A stretch of DNA of 64,000 bases from Rhodobacteraceae bacterium EL53 (GTDB lineage Bacteria > Pseudomonadota > Alphaproteobacteria > Rhodobacterales > Rhodobacteraceae), in NCBI GenBank assembly GCA_900313015.1, contig OMPR01000016.1:62001-126000 (forward strand), given 5' to 3'. The notes under the pieces are model-generated. The model did no database searches and was not told where the DNA came from. It saw only the letters and a program-made list of their open reading frames with translations. Positions 18,346-30,005 of the stretch are shown here, piece by piece (position 1 is the first letter of the stretch; each line of letters opens with the position of its first letter). The position numbers and the translations under genes are program-made.

Positions 18346-19113
18346 TTAGAAGCGATCTTTGCGGGCACGAATTTCGGTAAAAACCGCAGCTGCATCGGCC
18401 TCTTCCATGCCCAGGTGCGTCTTAATAGCGGGGTCTTGGGTCCGCAAAAAGGGGTTGGTTGCCAATTCCAGTGACAAAGTGGATGGAACGGTGGCTTTGC
18501 CTGCAGCGCGTGCTGAGGCGATATCTGCAATGCGTGTTTTCAGGTCAGGGTTGTGCGGATCAACGGTTTCAGCAAAGCGCCCGTTCGATTGAGTGTACTC
18601 GTGCCCCGAATATACGACGGTTTCGCGGGGCAGAGTAGCCAACTTGCTTAGCGACTCCCACATCTGCTCTGGGGTGCCCTCGAACAGACGGCCACATCCC
18701 AAAGCCATCAGGCTATCAGCGGTGAAAACGGCTGCACTATTTGGCATGTGAAATGCGATATGGCCGATAGTGTGCCCAGACACATCCAGAACCTGTATTG
18801 GCTCTCCACCAAATGTCAGCTCATCTCCTTCACGGACTTCTACATCCAAAGGTGGCAGACGATGGGCGTCATCGGCTGCACCGATCACCTTGGCTGGATG
18901 CGCTTTCAGGATATCAGCCAGACCTTCGACATGGTCCCAATGGTGGTGCGTCAACAGGATGTGGCTCAAGCGCCAATTGCGTTCTGCAAGAGCCGCTAAA
19001 ATAGGGGCAGCTTCTGGGGCATCAATCAGGGCTGTTTCCCCGCTTGCCGCATCATGGGCAATAAAGGCATAGTTGTCGCTGAGACATGGAATAGTTAGGA
19101 TCTCGAGAGGCAT
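18346..19113 (-). CDS. gloB: Hydroxyacylglutathione hydrolase (glyoxalase II)
   Basis: The 255-residue metallo-beta-lactamase-fold enzyme hydrolyses S-lactoylglutathione in methylglyoxal detoxification. THHHWDH near residue 54, DVSGHTIGHI and YSGHEYT supply the binuclear metal ligands, and the C terminus (NPFLRT, KDRF) fits glyoxalase II. ATG 19113 is preceded by AAGGAGC at eight bases; the frame has another ATG six codons upstream with no ribosome site. It is divergent from a methyltransferase gene across 62 bases. Confidence 0.95.
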   Translation of the reverse strand: MPLEILTIPCLSDNYAFIAHDAASGETALIDAPEAAPILAALAERNWRLSHILLTHHHWDHVEGLADILKAHPAKVIGAADDAHRLPPLDVEVREGDELTFGGEPIQVLDVSGHTIGHIAFHMPNSAAVFTADSLMALGCGRLFEGTPEQMWESLSKLATLPRETVVYSGHEYTQSNGRFAETVDPHNPDLKTRIADIASARAAGKATVPSTLSLELATNPFLRTQDPAIKTHLGMEEADAAAVFTEIRARKDRF

Positions 19114-19175
19114 GGTCTTTTGCTCCTTCATTGCTAGAGTGACCTTTAATCTGGCCGATCACACAGGCACCTGCA

Positions 19176-19922
19176 ATGCACCTTGATGTACAAGATCTGA
19201 GGAATTTCTATTATCGCAGCACGCTGGGTCGTGCTGCGCAAAGATCAATCCGGGATCGGGTGCTGGATATTTGGCCCGAAGCCAGTGGCCAAACCGTTGC
19301 AGGCTTTGGCTTTGCCGTGCCTTTGTTGCGCCCGTATCTCTCTGACGCTCGGCGCGTGATCGGCCTGATGCCGGGGCCTCAAGGGGTGATGGCCTGGCCT
19401 GCTGGCATGGCGAACGTTTCGGTCCTGACCGAAGAAACCAAATGGCCAGTTGATACCGGCCATGTTGATAAACTGATCGTCATGCATGGGCTGGAAACGT
19501 CCGCGCGTCCCTCGCAACTGCTAGAGGAATGTTGGCGTGTTCTGGGGCCGGGTGGAAAAGCCCTGTTCATTGTGCCGAACCGGGCCGGGCTTTGGTCTCG
19601 ATCGGACAAGACACCGTTTGGCTTTGGACGGCCGTATTCTTTGGGGCAATTGGAGACACAACTGCGCATCCATGAATTCTTGCCAGAATTCCACTGTTCC
19701 GCTTTGTATCAGCCCCCCTCTTCAAAGCGGTTCTGGCTCAAATCAGGTGCCTTGATGGAGCGCACAGGCACGCGTGTTCCGACGGTTATGGCGGGCGGGG
19801 TCTTTATCGTAGAGGCGAGCAAGCGTTTGCATCCGCCCAGTGGGGCCAAGATCCGTGACAAAGCCCCATCCCGCATTCGCATTCTTGAAGGGTTGTCTAA
19901 CCCGCGTCCCAAGCCGGCCTAA
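19176..19922 (+). CDS. Class I SAM-dependent methyltransferase
   Basis: The 248-residue protein has a Rossmann-like methyltransferase core: [14 protein letters not shown] occupies the glycine-rich SAM loop (less glycine-rich than usual), VIVMHGLE-type strand IV sequence near residue 92, and [17 protein letters not shown] as the strand V motif of class I enzymes. The C-terminal 50 residues are basic. This gene lies beside gloB in related bacteria; substrate is unknown. No signal or membrane segment. Confidence 0.75.
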   Translation: MHLDVQDLRNFYYRSTLGRAAQRSIRDRVLDIWPEASGQTVAGFGFAVPLLRPYLSDARRVIGLMPGPQGVMAWPAGMANVSVLTEETKWPVDTGHVDKLIVMHGLETSARPSQLLEECWRVLGPGGKALFIVPNRAGLWSRSDKTPFGFGRPYSLGQLETQLRIHEFLPEFHCSALYQPPSSKRFWLKSGALMERTGTRVPTVMAGGVFIVEASKRLHPPSGAKIRDKAPSRIRILEGLSNPRPKPA

Positions 19923-20179
19923 ATCCTTGTTCAATCCGATCTCGGCATCCGGTTGTCTCATTTGGTCCAGATCCGGGGGTTGCACTTCAATGGATCTCAT
20001 TTTTTAACTCATCAGCTTCAGCAGGTGGGTAAACTGGACTTATCGAAGATGCCAGTTGGAGGTGTGACGCTAGGGAATCCGTCACAAGAATCGAAAAAAC
20101 CTGAGTTTTAGTAACATTTTTCACGTCCAAAGCCGGTGCAAAGGGTCGCAGTTTTGCTAACTCCTTGAAAACAATTGTT
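19923..20179. other. Intergenic, no gene seen
   Basis: The 257 bases between the methyltransferase gene and the atp promoter hold no coding frame with a ribosome site. It is A/T-rich in parts (20090-20125) as expected of upstream promoter DNA. Confidence 0.4.
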
Positions 20180-20207
20180 TTGTGGATAAACCTGTTACCG
20201 CTATACT
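20180..20207 (+). promoter_or_regulatory. Predicted promoter of the atpHAGDC operon
   Basis: TTGTGG (20180-20185) and TATACT (20202-20207) with a 16-base spacer. It is the best sigma-70 match in the 418 bases before atpH and would give a leader of about 130 bases. Confidence 0.45.
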
Positions 20208-20254
20208 ATGTTGCTTGGTTGAGTGGGCTCTGTTACATCCACGCTGATTTTGAT

Positions 20255-20280
20255 GCCCTGCCGTTTTGGCGGGGCTTCTT
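20255..20280 (+). promoter_or_regulatory. Terminator-like hairpin in the atp leader
   Basis: GCCCTGCC (20255-20262) pairs with GGCGGGGC (20268-20275), one G-T pair, around GTTTT, followed by TTCTT. It lies between the predicted promoter and atpH. The T tract is interrupted, so it may be only a leader stem; attenuation is inference. Confidence 0.35.
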
Positions 20281-20340
20281 CACGCCCCCGGGCTGCGTAT
20301 GTGGTGTGCGAAACCGGGGCCAATTGTCGGAAGGGTGGAC

Positions 20341-20901
20341 GTGTCCGAACCAGCTTCGATTTCCGTAGGCATCGCTGCGCGCTATGCCACCGCGATCTTT
20401 GAGATCGCGAAAGAGAACAATAACCTTGATGGTCTTGAAACCGGCGTCAAAGATTTGGCTGCCGCGTTGAGCGATAGTGCAGAGTTGCGTCAGTTGGTGA
20501 ATTCACCGCTGGTGTCACGCGCTGAGCAAGAAGCCGCGATTTCGGCTGTGGCCGGAAAAATGGGTTTGGATCCTGTGCTGAGCAATGCACTGGCTCTGAT
20601 GGCGCAAAAGCGTCGCCTGTTTGTGGTTCCTCAGCTGCTGAACGCTCTGCGTGATCAGCTGGCAGAGGCACGCGGTGAAGTCACCGCTGATGTCGCATCA
20701 GCCAAAGCGTTGACCAAGACTCAGACCGAAAAACTGTCAAAGACGCTGTCCGAGCGTGTTGGCAAAACCGTTACAATCAATGCGACCGTCGACGAAAGCC
20801 TCGTTGGCGGTCTTGTCGTTAAAGTGGGCTCGAAGATGATCGACACGTCGATCCGCTCCAAGCTCAACTCCCTCCAGAATGCAATGAAAGAGGTCGGATA
20901 A
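20341..20901 (+). CDS. atpH: ATP synthase F1 subunit delta
   Basis: The 186-residue stalk subunit links F1 alpha subunits to the F0 b subunits. The N-terminal helical bundle starts ARYATAIFEIAKE and the C terminus has VTINATVDESLVGGLVVKVG, the delta/OSCP signature. GTG 20341 is chosen: GGAAGG lies upstream and the sequence SEPASISVGIAARYA is the usual N terminus, whereas the earlier ATG at 20266 would add 25 unlike residues. First gene of the F1 operon; its TAA abuts the atpA ATG. F0 genes are not in the window, as is normal for Rhodobacterales. Confidence 0.95.
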   Translation: MSEPASISVGIAARYATAIFEIAKENNNLDGLETGVKDLAAALSDSAELRQLVNSPLVSRAEQEAAISAVAGKMGLDPVLSNALALMAQKRRLFVVPQLLNALRDQLAEARGEVTADVASAKALTKTQTEKLSKTLSERVGKTVTINATVDESLVGGLVVKVGSKMIDTSIRSKLNSLQNAMKEVG

Positions 20902-22440
20902 ATGGGTATCCAAGCTGCAGAAATTTCTGCAATCCTGAAGGACCAGATCAAGAACTTTGGTCAGGACGCAGAAGTGGCCGAAATCGGTCGCGTGCTGAGC
21001 GTTGGCGATGGTATCGCCCGCGTTTACGGTCTCGACAACGTTCAGGCCGGTGAAATGGTCGAATTTCCAGGTGGCATTATGGGCATGGCCCTGAACCTAG
21101 AAACAGACAACGTTGGTGTGGTTATCTTTGGTTCCGACCGGGACATTAAAGAAGGCGACACTGTTAAGCGGACCAACTCGATCGTGGACGTGCCAATCGG
21201 CAACGGTCTGCTGGGTCGTGTTGTTGACGGCCTGGGCAACCCCCTGGACGGCAAAGGCCCCATCGAATCCACCGCGCGCGGCGTTGCAGACGTTAAAGCG
21301 CCCGGCATTATCCCGCGTAAGTCGGTTCACGAACCGATGGCGACTGGCCTCAAGTCAGTTGACGCGATGATCCCAATTGGTCGTGGCCAGCGTGAGCTGA
21401 TCATTGGTGACCGTCAGACCGGTAAAACTGCCGTTGCTCTGGACGCGATCCTGAACCAAAAATCAGTAAACGAAGCTGCTGGCGACGACGAGAGCAAAAA
21501 ACTGTACTGTGTGTACGTTGCGATCGGCCAGAAACGTTCGACTGTTGCTCAGCTGGTGAAGAAACTGGAAGAGTCCGGCGCGATTGAATACTCGATCGTT
21601 GTTGCTGCGACTGCTTCTGACCCTGCGCCTATGCAGTTCCTGGCACCATATGCTGCGACCGCGATGGCGGAATTCTTCCGTGACAACGGCCGTCACGCCC
21701 TGATCATCTATGATGATTTGTCCAAACAGGCCGTGTCTTATCGTCAGATGTCCTTGCTGCTGCGTCGTCCACCCGGACGTGAAGCTTACCCAGGTGACGT
21801 TTTCTATCTTCACTCCCGCCTGCTGGAGCGTTCGGCCAAGCTGAACGAAGATAACGGTTCCGGTTCTTTGACCGCGCTGCCCGTTATTGAAACCCAAGGT
21901 GGCGACGTTTCCGCGTTTATTCCAACCAACGTGATTTCGATCACCGACGGTCAGATTTTCTTGGAAACCGAACTGTTCTACCAAGGTATCCGCCCTGCTG
22001 TGAACACCGGTCTGTCGGTTTCTCGTGTGGGTTCGTCGGCTCAAACCAACTCGATGAAGTCGGTTGCGGGTCCGGTGAAACTGGAATTGGCTCAGTACCG
22101 TGAAATGGCTGCCTTTGCGCAGTTTGGTTCGGACCTCGACGCCGCCACCCAGCAGTTGCTGAACCGGGGTGCCCGTCTGACCGAGCTGATGAAACAGCCA
22201 CAGTACGCGCCGTTGACCAACGCTGAAATCGTCTGCGTTATCTTTGCAGGTACCAATGCTTACCTCGACAAAATCGACGTAACCGATGTGACCCGTTATG
22301 AGGCTGGCCTGCTGGCGCACCTGCGTGGCAAGCACCAGGATCTGCTGGACTGGATCACCAACGAAGATCCCAAGATCAAGGGTGACGCTGCGGATAAGAT
22401 CAAGGCTGCTCTGGACGAATTCGCCGCAACCTTCGCTTAA
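20902..22440 (+). CDS. atpA: ATP synthase F1 subunit alpha
   Basis: The 512-residue regulatory subunit of the F1 hexamer. It contains the P-loop GDRQTGKTA near residue 170, the [12 protein letters not shown] Walker B region and the subunit signature in [14 protein letters not shown] near residue 366. Full length for the family. It begins directly after the atpH stop, 12 bases before atpG. Confidence 0.98.
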   Translation: MGIQAAEISAILKDQIKNFGQDAEVAEIGRVLSVGDGIARVYGLDNVQAGEMVEFPGGIMGMALNLETDNVGVVIFGSDRDIKEGDTVKRTNSIVDVPIGNGLLGRVVDGLGNPLDGKGPIESTARGVADVKAPGIIPRKSVHEPMATGLKSVDAMIPIGRGQRELIIGDRQTGKTAVALDAILNQKSVNEAAGDDESKKLYCVYVAIGQKRSTVAQLVKKLEESGAIEYSIVVAATASDPAPMQFLAPYAATAMAEFFRDNGRHALIIYDDLSKQAVSYRQMSLLLRRPPGREAYPGDVFYLHSRLLERSAKLNEDNGSGSLTALPVIETQGGDVSAFIPTNVISITDGQIFLETELFYQGIRPAVNTGLSVSRVGSSAQTNSMKSVAGPVKLELAQYREMAAFAQFGSDLDAATQQLLNRGARLTELMKQPQYAPLTNAEIVCVIFAGTNAYLDKIDVTDVTRYEAGLLAHLRGKHQDLLDWITNEDPKIKGDAADKIKAALDEFAATFA

Positions 22441-22452
22441 GGAGACGCGGCA

Positions 22453-24770
<2,318 letters not shown>

Positions 24771-24782
24771 GGAGTATACCTG

Positions 24783-25187
24783 ATGGCCGATACCATGCAA
24801 TTTGACCTTGTCTCACCAGAGCGGAGCCTTGCTTCGCTTCAGGTGAGCGCGGTGCAGATCCCTGGCGCAGATGGCGACATGACAGCAATGCCTGATCATG
24901 CTCCGACCATCACCACATTGCGTCCGGGCATCCTGCGGATCGAAGGCCCCGAAGGTTCCAGCGAATACCTGGTAACCGGCGGTTTCGCTGAGATTGGCGC
25001 AGGCTCCCTGTCCGTGCTGGCTGAAAAAGCAACGCCGGTATCCGAAGTGACACGCGCACATATCGACGAGTTGATCGCCGAAGCGCGCGCATCGCATGAG
25101 GCTGCCCAGGCGCACCCAAGCATCGTAGATGAGGCCGCCAAGTTGTTGGCTGATATGGAAGCCCTCGGCACCCATATGAGCCTGTGA
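24783..25187 (+). CDS. atpC: ATP synthase F1 subunit epsilon
   Basis: The 134-residue subunit binds the base of gamma and can inhibit ATP hydrolysis. The N-terminal beta barrel contains [18 protein letters not shown] and [10 protein letters not shown]. The C-terminal part is one or two helices and ends with [16 protein letters not shown] is upstream. It ends the operon, with a terminator 25 bases downstream. Confidence 0.96.
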   Translation: MADTMQFDLVSPERSLASLQVSAVQIPGADGDMTAMPDHAPTITTLRPGILRIEGPEGSSEYLVTGGFAEIGAGSLSVLAEKATPVSEVTRAHIDELIAEARASHEAAQAHPSIVDEAAKLLADMEALGTHMSL

Positions 25188-25211
25188 CAGGCGTCTTAGC
25201 GAACGAATAGA

Positions 25212-25243
25212 AAGTCGGCCCTTGACGGGGCCGGCTTTTTTTG
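25212..25243 (+). terminator. Rho-independent terminator of the atp operon
   Basis: GTCGGCCC pairs with GGGCCGGC around a short TTGACG loop and is followed by seven T. Confidence 0.88.
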
Positions 25244-25303
25244 TGTTTTTTGGCCTGCCGTAGATAGTGCTGCATGGCCATGCTTGAAGATTAGAATGAC
25301 GAG

Positions 25304-25654
25304 ATGAAGTTTTTCAAAACCCACCCGATTGCCATTGCTCAGGGCGATGAGCAGCTGTTTTCTGATTTCGAAAATGGTGGTGAGATGTGGACCGGATCCG
25401 GGACACGCGAACGACGCCTGGCAGTCACCTTTCAAGAACCATTTCGATCAACTCCTGCTGTGCAGGCTCACATATCTTTGTGGGACGTTGATACGACCTT
25501 TGCTGTACGGGCCGAGGTCACGGCGGAGCAGATATCAACCACTGGCTTTGATATTGTGTTCCATACTTGGGCTGACACGCGTGTCGCGCGGGTGCGAGTG
25601 GCTTGGATGGCGATCGGGGATGTCTCAGATGATGATGATTGGGACATTTCGTAG
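25304..25654 (+). CDS. H-type lectin domain protein
   Basis: The 116-residue protein is essentially one H-type (Helix pomatia-like) lectin fold: RRLAVTFQEPFRSTPAVQ, HISLWDVD, TGFDIVFHTWADTRVARVRVAWMAIG give the six beta strands and the typical W-x-A-x-G ending, followed by an acidic tail (VSDDDDWD). Such domains bind N-acetylgalactosamine in animals; bacterial ones are mostly uncharacterised. No signal peptide is visible. It lies alone behind the atp terminator. Confidence 0.75.
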   Translation: MKFFKTHPIAIAQGDEQLFSDFENGGEMWTGSGTRERRLAVTFQEPFRSTPAVQAHISLWDVDTTFAVRAEVTAEQISTTGFDIVFHTWADTRVARVRVAWMAIGDVSDDDDWDIS

Positions 25655-25762
25655 AACCCCCAAATTGTCATTCCTCAGGTCAGGGGATCGCCCCCTTTGA
25701 GTGACGTCTTGCTCTTGAGCATTCCCACGCGCATCATGCAGATTAGCCGACTGGGAGGTTCC

Positions 25763-26275
25763 ATGACCTACAAACTTGAATTCGTCACTGCCTTACCTGA
25801 CCCGCCGGCTTTCCAAGCGTTGATGGTGGAATACTATCAGATCATGATCGACAAGTTGGTGGGGGCAGGTGGCCCCACTCTCTCTGCTGTTGATTTGGCG
25901 TGTGATACTATGGATCATTTGGATGAATTAACCCCACCCGAGGGGCGAATACTGTTGGCCACACAGTCAGATGGAGCGCTGGTTGGATGCGGTGTTCTTC
26001 GAAAAATTCGAGCGGATGCTGCTGAATTGAAACGAATGTATGTACGCCCCAGCGCGCAAGGCAGCGGGTTAGGGCGGCAGCTGTTTGAGACTAGGATAGC
26101 TGAGGCACGAAAGATGGGTTGCACGGCTCTGTACGCGGACACAATCACTGGCAATACGGCGATGTTGTCGATGTATGAAAGATTTGGGTTTCGCTACATT
26201 GCTCGATACCCTGAAAATGCAAACGCCCCGGAACTGGATCCATATCTTGTCTATCTCGAGCTAAAGCTTGCCTAG
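25763..26275 (+). CDS. GNAT family N-acetyltransferase
   Basis: A 170-residue acetyltransferase. The acetyl-CoA loop is seen in MYVRPSAQGSGLGRQLFE (R/Q-x-x-G-x-G) near residue 95, and NTAMLSMYERFGFRYIARY near residue 135 is the C-terminal GNAT block. ATG 25763 follows GGGAGG at four bases; the frame is open upstream to 25697 without a better ribosome site. Substrate unknown. It shares a bidirectional terminator with prs. Confidence 0.82.
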   Translation: MTYKLEFVTALPDPPAFQALMVEYYQIMIDKLVGAGGPTLSAVDLACDTMDHLDELTPPEGRILLATQSDGALVGCGVLRKIRADAAELKRMYVRPSAQGSGLGRQLFETRIAEARKMGCTALYADTITGNTAMLSMYERFGFRYIARYPENANAPELDPYLVYLELKLA

Positions 26276-26324
26276 GCTTTTGGGCAAAGGTGAGTTGCGA
26301 CAGAGATCTTGGATCTACAAATAC

Positions 26325-26355
26325 AAAAGGCGGCCATTGGCCGCCTTTGATTTTA
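26325..26355. terminator. Bidirectional terminator between GNAT gene and prs
   Basis: AAAGGCGGCCA (26326-26336) and TGGCCGCCTTT (26338-26348) form a perfect 11-base stem. Read rightward it ends in TTTGATTTT, read leftward in a T-rich run (TTTTGTATTT), so it can serve both convergent genes. Confidence 0.85.
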
Positions 26356-26372
26356 CTGAATGTCCTGACTGA

Positions 26373-27392
26373 TCAGTCCATATGGTACAGCGACTCGTAG
26401 ATCGGTGTCAGTGTCTTGTCCTCGAACAAGGATGAGACCGACGTCCCGTTCCAGATGTTCAAGATTGCTTGGGTAAAGATCGGGGCCGTTGGGACGATCC
26501 GGATGTTTGGCGCATCCAGAATTGCCTGAGTGGGCTGGATCGAATCTGTGATGACCAGTGATTTCATAACTGAATTGGTTACACGCTCGACCGCTGGGCC
26601 GCTCATGACACCGTGCGAGATGTAGGAGTGCACCTCTTTGGCGCCATTGTCCAACAACACCTGAGCCGCCTTGCACAGCGTGCCAGCGGTGTCGCACATG
26701 TCATCCACGATCAGACAGGTTTTGCCGGAAACGTCCCCGATAACGGTCATCTCGGCAACTTCACCCGGCTTTTCGCGACGTTTATCAACGATTGAAAGCG
26801 GGGCGTTGATGCGTTTGGCGAGTTCACGTGCACGGGCCACCCCACCAACGTCTGGCGAAACAACCATCAACTCATCCATGCGGTCCTTGAACTGGTGCTT
26901 TACGTCCAGCGCAAAAATGGGTGACGCATAAAGGTTGTCCACCGGAATATCGAAAAAGCCCTGAATCTGAGCCGCGTGCAGGTCGAGTGTCAGAACCCGT
27001 TCAATGCCTGCTTCAACCATCATGTTGGCAACCAGCTTCGCCGTGATAGGCGTGCGGGCTTTGGTGCGGCGATCCTGGCGGGCATAGCCGAAGTATGGGA
27101 TCACGGCGGTAATCCGCTGGGCCGAAGAGCGACGCAGTGCATCACAGATGATCAGCAGTTCCATCAGGTTATCATTGGCCGGGTTCGACGTCGGCTGGAT
27201 GACGAACATGTCCTCACCGCGCACGTTTTCGAAAACTTCGACAAAGATTTCACCGTCGTTGAAACGCTCTACACGCGCATCGACCAGTCCTTGGTCGACA
27301 CCTCGGTACAGGCTCATGCGGCGTGCAATGGATTCGGCCAAAGGAAGGTTGGCGTTCCCAGAGATGAGTTTGGGTTCGTTAAGTGTCGGCAT
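26373..27392 (-). CDS. prs: Ribose-phosphate pyrophosphokinase
   Basis: The 339-residue enzyme makes PRPP for nucleotide, histidine and tryptophan synthesis. [20 protein letters not shown] is the metal/ATP-binding block, [18 protein letters not shown] the flexible loop and [12 protein letters not shown] the PRPP-binding loop. The start [16 protein letters not shown] at 27392 is the usual N terminus; eight further open codons upstream lack a ribosome site. Monocistronic, ending at a bidirectional terminator. Confidence 0.97.
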   Translation of the reverse strand: MPTLNEPKLISGNANLPLAESIARRMSLYRGVDQGLVDARVERFNDGEIFVEVFENVRGEDMFVIQPTSNPANDNLMELLIICDALRRSSAQRITAVIPYFGYARQDRRTKARTPITAKLVANMMVEAGIERVLTLDLHAAQIQGFFDIPVDNLYASPIFALDVKHQFKDRMDELMVVSPDVGGVARARELAKRINAPLSIVDKRREKPGEVAEMTVIGDVSGKTCLIVDDMCDTAGTLCKAAQVLLDNGAKEVHSYISHGVMSGPAVERVTNSVMKSLVITDSIQPTQAILDAPNIRIVPTAPIFTQAILNIWNGTSVSSLFEDKTLTPIYESLYHMD

Positions 27393-27440
27393 GAGCTGAA
27401 TATCCCCAGGCAGCAAAGGCTATGTGACAGATTCGTGATG

Positions 27441-27468
27441 TTGACACCGCTTAGCATGGGCTTAGCTT
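27441..27468 (+). promoter_or_regulatory. Predicted promoter of the HCCA isomerase gene
   Basis: TTGACA at 27441-27446 is a perfect -35 hexamer; TAGCTT at 27463-27468 after 16 bases is a fair -10. It points at the gene starting at 27501, divergent from prs. Confidence 0.45.
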
Positions 27469-27500
27469 CGCGCATAGGTAACGCTACGGAGAAAGTGAAT

Positions 27501-28103
27501 ATGGCCCAAATTGACTACTATTTTGCGACACTGTCGCCCTATGCCTATCTGGCTGGGGACGGTTTGGAAGAAATTGCTGCCAAACATGGTGCAACGATCA
27601 ACTATAAACCGATGGACATCCTTTCTTTGTTTGGTCGAACCGGAGGGATTTCCCCCAAAGACCGGCATCCGTCGCGGATTGAATATCGCGCCCAGGATTT
27701 GATGCGACGTTCGGCAAATCTGGAAATGGACTTCAACCTGAAACCAGCACATTGGCCAACCAATGCGGCACCGTCGTCATATGCGATCATTGCGGCCTCC
27801 AAAGCCGGGGGCGGGGACGTAGGTAAATTGTGCCGCTTGATCTTGCGCGCCTGCTGGGCTGAAGAAAAAGACATCGCCGAGGATGACGTCGTGCGCGAAT
27901 GTCTACAGGGCGCTGGTTTTGATCCCGCCTTGGCCGACAGTGGTCTGCTTGTTGGGGCTGATACCTACGCTGCCAATCTCGAAGCGGCCGTTGAAAACGG
28001 TGTCTTTGGTGCACCGTTTTATGTCACCGAAGATGGGCAACGGTTCTGGGGGCAAGACAGGTTGGCTGACTTGGACAAGCATCTGGAGACGCTGAAAGCA
28101 TGA
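27501..28103 (+). CDS. 2-hydroxychromene-2-carboxylate isomerase-like (DsbA-fold) protein
   Basis: The 200-residue protein has the thioredoxin-like kappa-GST fold of HCCA isomerases: YYFATLSPYAYLAG at the N terminus has Ser in the glutathione-contacting position, and VFGAPFYVTEDGQRFWGQDRL near the C terminus is the cis-Pro and helix block. The enzymes use glutathione to isomerise naphthalene-degradation intermediates, but many bacterial homologues have other GSH-dependent roles. ATG 27501 follows GGAGAAAG; an in-frame open stretch upstream is antisense to prs. It overlaps the hydrolase gene by ATGA. Confidence 0.85.
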   Translation: MAQIDYYFATLSPYAYLAGDGLEEIAAKHGATINYKPMDILSLFGRTGGISPKDRHPSRIEYRAQDLMRRSANLEMDFNLKPAHWPTNAAPSSYAIIAASKAGGGDVGKLCRLILRACWAEEKDIAEDDVVRECLQGAGFDPALADSGLLVGADTYAANLEAAVENGVFGAPFYVTEDGQRFWGQDRLADLDKHLETLKA

Positions 28104-28912
28104 AGGATCTGGCCTCTTTGCCGCAACCGGTTCACGTTCGCCAATTGGGAAGTGGACCGCGTCAAGTTCTGGCGATCCACTGTACCATCGCCCATTCTGG
28201 CGCTTGGAAGGGGGTGGCGGGGCGCTTGGATAAAGAGGCCACCTTTACCGCCTTTGATATGCTGTCTCATGGGCAAAGCCCGGATTGGGACGGGCAGGGG
28301 GGCTATCAAGACAGAAACGCTGAAGCGGCGGCTACGCTGCTTCAACAGCCTATGGACCTGATTGGGCACTCCTTTGGGGCAACAGTGGCCCTGCGGCTGG
28401 CTGTTGAATACCCGGAACTGGTTCGAAGCCTTACTCTGATCGAGCCGGTTTTCTTTGCCGTTGCTGATCAGGAGGCACCTGACCTGGTGTCTCAATTGCG
28501 CAAAGATGCAAAGCCATTTGCGGATGCAATCGCTGCGGGTGACCATGCGTTGGGGGCGCGCCTTTTCAACCGCATGTGGAGCTCATCGGGAAGCCCGCGG
28601 TGGCCAGATATGCCAGAGGCCACGCGTGCCGCGATGACACGCAGCATCCATGTGGTCCCGGCCTGTGACGCGAGCCTTTATGACGATCAGGCAGGGCTAC
28701 TGAGCCCTGGCGTTTTGGATCGCGCGACTATGCCCTGTTTGTTGCTACGTGGGACGGAAACACAACCCGTTATACATATGATCAACGAAGGGCTGGCACA
28801 GCGCTTACCCAATGCGCAGTCACAGGCGGTTTCCAGTGCTGGGCATATGCTCCCGATCTCGCATCCGGGTACAACGGCGTCTCTGCTGCGGGATTTTTGG
28901 TCAAGATCTTAA
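28100..28912 (+). CDS. Alpha/beta hydrolase
   Basis: A 270-residue alpha/beta hydrolase. Nucleophile Ser lies in IGHSFGATVALRLA near residue 92, the oxyanion region in AIHCTIAHSGAWKG near residue 26, and the catalytic His in SSAGHMLPISHP near residue 248. The LLLRGTETQPV strand precedes the acid residue region. Translationally coupled to the HCCA isomerase-like gene, so both may work on one aromatic or lactone substrate; that is inference. Confidence 0.85.
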   Translation: MKDLASLPQPVHVRQLGSGPRQVLAIHCTIAHSGAWKGVAGRLDKEATFTAFDMLSHGQSPDWDGQGGYQDRNAEAAATLLQQPMDLIGHSFGATVALRLAVEYPELVRSLTLIEPVFFAVADQEAPDLVSQLRKDAKPFADAIAAGDHALGARLFNRMWSSSGSPRWPDMPEATRAAMTRSIHVVPACDASLYDDQAGLLSPGVLDRATMPCLLLRGTETQPVIHMINEGLAQRLPNAQSQAVSSAGHMLPISHPGTTASLLRDFWSRS

Positions 28913-28967
28913 CTTGGGCAGTGTCCAGAACAGCCATGCTGTAGCCGGACACCGTTGGCCAACAAAG

Positions 28968-30005
28968 TTAGTTTAGCAATGACAGGAATTGGTCAATTTG
29001 CGCGTTTGTGATCGACCAGTCGCAAACCAGACGGCACGTCAACATTTCCTCAGAGTCGTTGCCCTCTAGCTCTGCACCCCAAAGATGGTACACCGCCCCA
29101 GCAGCATGCAGGTCTTTGTGCTGCGCGCGCGGAAAACTGGCAAAGATCATGTTGGCCTGTGGATTATGCAGGAACGATGCACCTGCCGCGCGCAACCCCT
29201 CTGCCAGCCGAGCACAGTTGGCGTTGGCTTGACGCGCACTGGTCAGCCACAGATCATCGCGCAGATACGCATCCATTTGCGCAGACAAGTACCGGTGTTT
29301 TGAAAACAAATGCGCGCCGCGCTTGCGCCGCAGCTCAAATTCCCAAGCTCGCGTTTCATCAAAGAAGATGACCGCTTCGACACCCATCAACCCGTTCTTT
29401 GTGCCGCCAAAACTGACCGCATCTACACCGGCTTTCCACGTCATTTCTGCAGGGGTGCACCCCAATGCAACCATTGCATTGGTAAACCGGGCACCATCCA
29501 GATGGACGGGAAGGTCGAACTCCTTGGCGACCTTGCACAGGGCCTGTAACTCATCCAGGGAATAAACTGTGCCACGTTCAGTGACCTGTGTGATCGAAAC
29601 TGGCCCGCGTTGTGGGCCATGTACGCCACGGGTTTCTTCGCCCGCGATTGACTGGCGCAGCGCAGCCGGCGTCATCTTGTCACCACCGGGAACCAACGTC
29701 AGCTTGGCCCCGCTATAGAATTCGGGAGCGTTGCATTCGTCTTCGTGGATATGGGCGACAGGCGAGCAAAAGATGGTCTGCCAAGGTTCTGACAAAGTGG
29801 CGAGTGCCAGCGAATTTGCAGCGGTGCCTGTTGCGACCAGATAAACCGCCGCTCCGGGAGCTTCGAACAGGGCGCGGATCTTGTCGCGCACATCATTCAT
29901 CAGAGCATCAGCGCCATAGGCCATCTGGTAGCCTTGGTTTGCCTCGGCCAATGCCTCCAGTACCTTTGGGTGGACGGGTCCTGAATTGTCAGAGGCAAAA
30001 TACAT
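28968..30005 (-). CDS. ltaE: Low-specificity L-threonine aldolase
   Basis: The 345-residue PLP enzyme cleaves threonine or related beta-hydroxy amino acids to glycine and an aldehyde. It starts MYFASDNSGPVHPKV, has the HIHEDECNAPEF block near residue 85, LDGARFTNA near 165 and the PLP lysine in SFGGTKNGLMG near residue 196. The start at 30005 overlaps the ycgN-like stop by one base. Last gene of the ribF-ycgN-ltaE operon. Confidence 0.93.
   Translation of the reverse strand: MYFASDNSGPVHPKVLEALAEANQGYQMAYGADALMNDVRDKIRALFEAPGAAVYLVATGTAANSLALATLSEPWQTIFCSPVAHIHEDECNAPEFYSGAKLTLVPGGDKMTPAALRQSIAGEETRGVHGPQRGPVSITQVTERGTVYSLDELQALCKVAKEFDLPVHLDGARFTNAMVALGCTPAEMTWKAGVDAVSFGGTKNGLMGVEAVIFFDETRAWEFELRRKRGAHLFSKHRYLSAQMDAYLRDDLWLTSARQANANCARLAEGLRAAGASFLHNPQANMIFASFPRAQHKDLHAAGAVYHLWGAELEGNDSEEMLTCRLVCDWSITNAQIDQFLSLLN

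Noticed and set aside
20165-20368. Possible small gene of 67 codons before atpH
   Set aside because: It would overlap the promoter region and the atpH start, with no ribosome site and an unlikely Pro/Cys-rich sequence.
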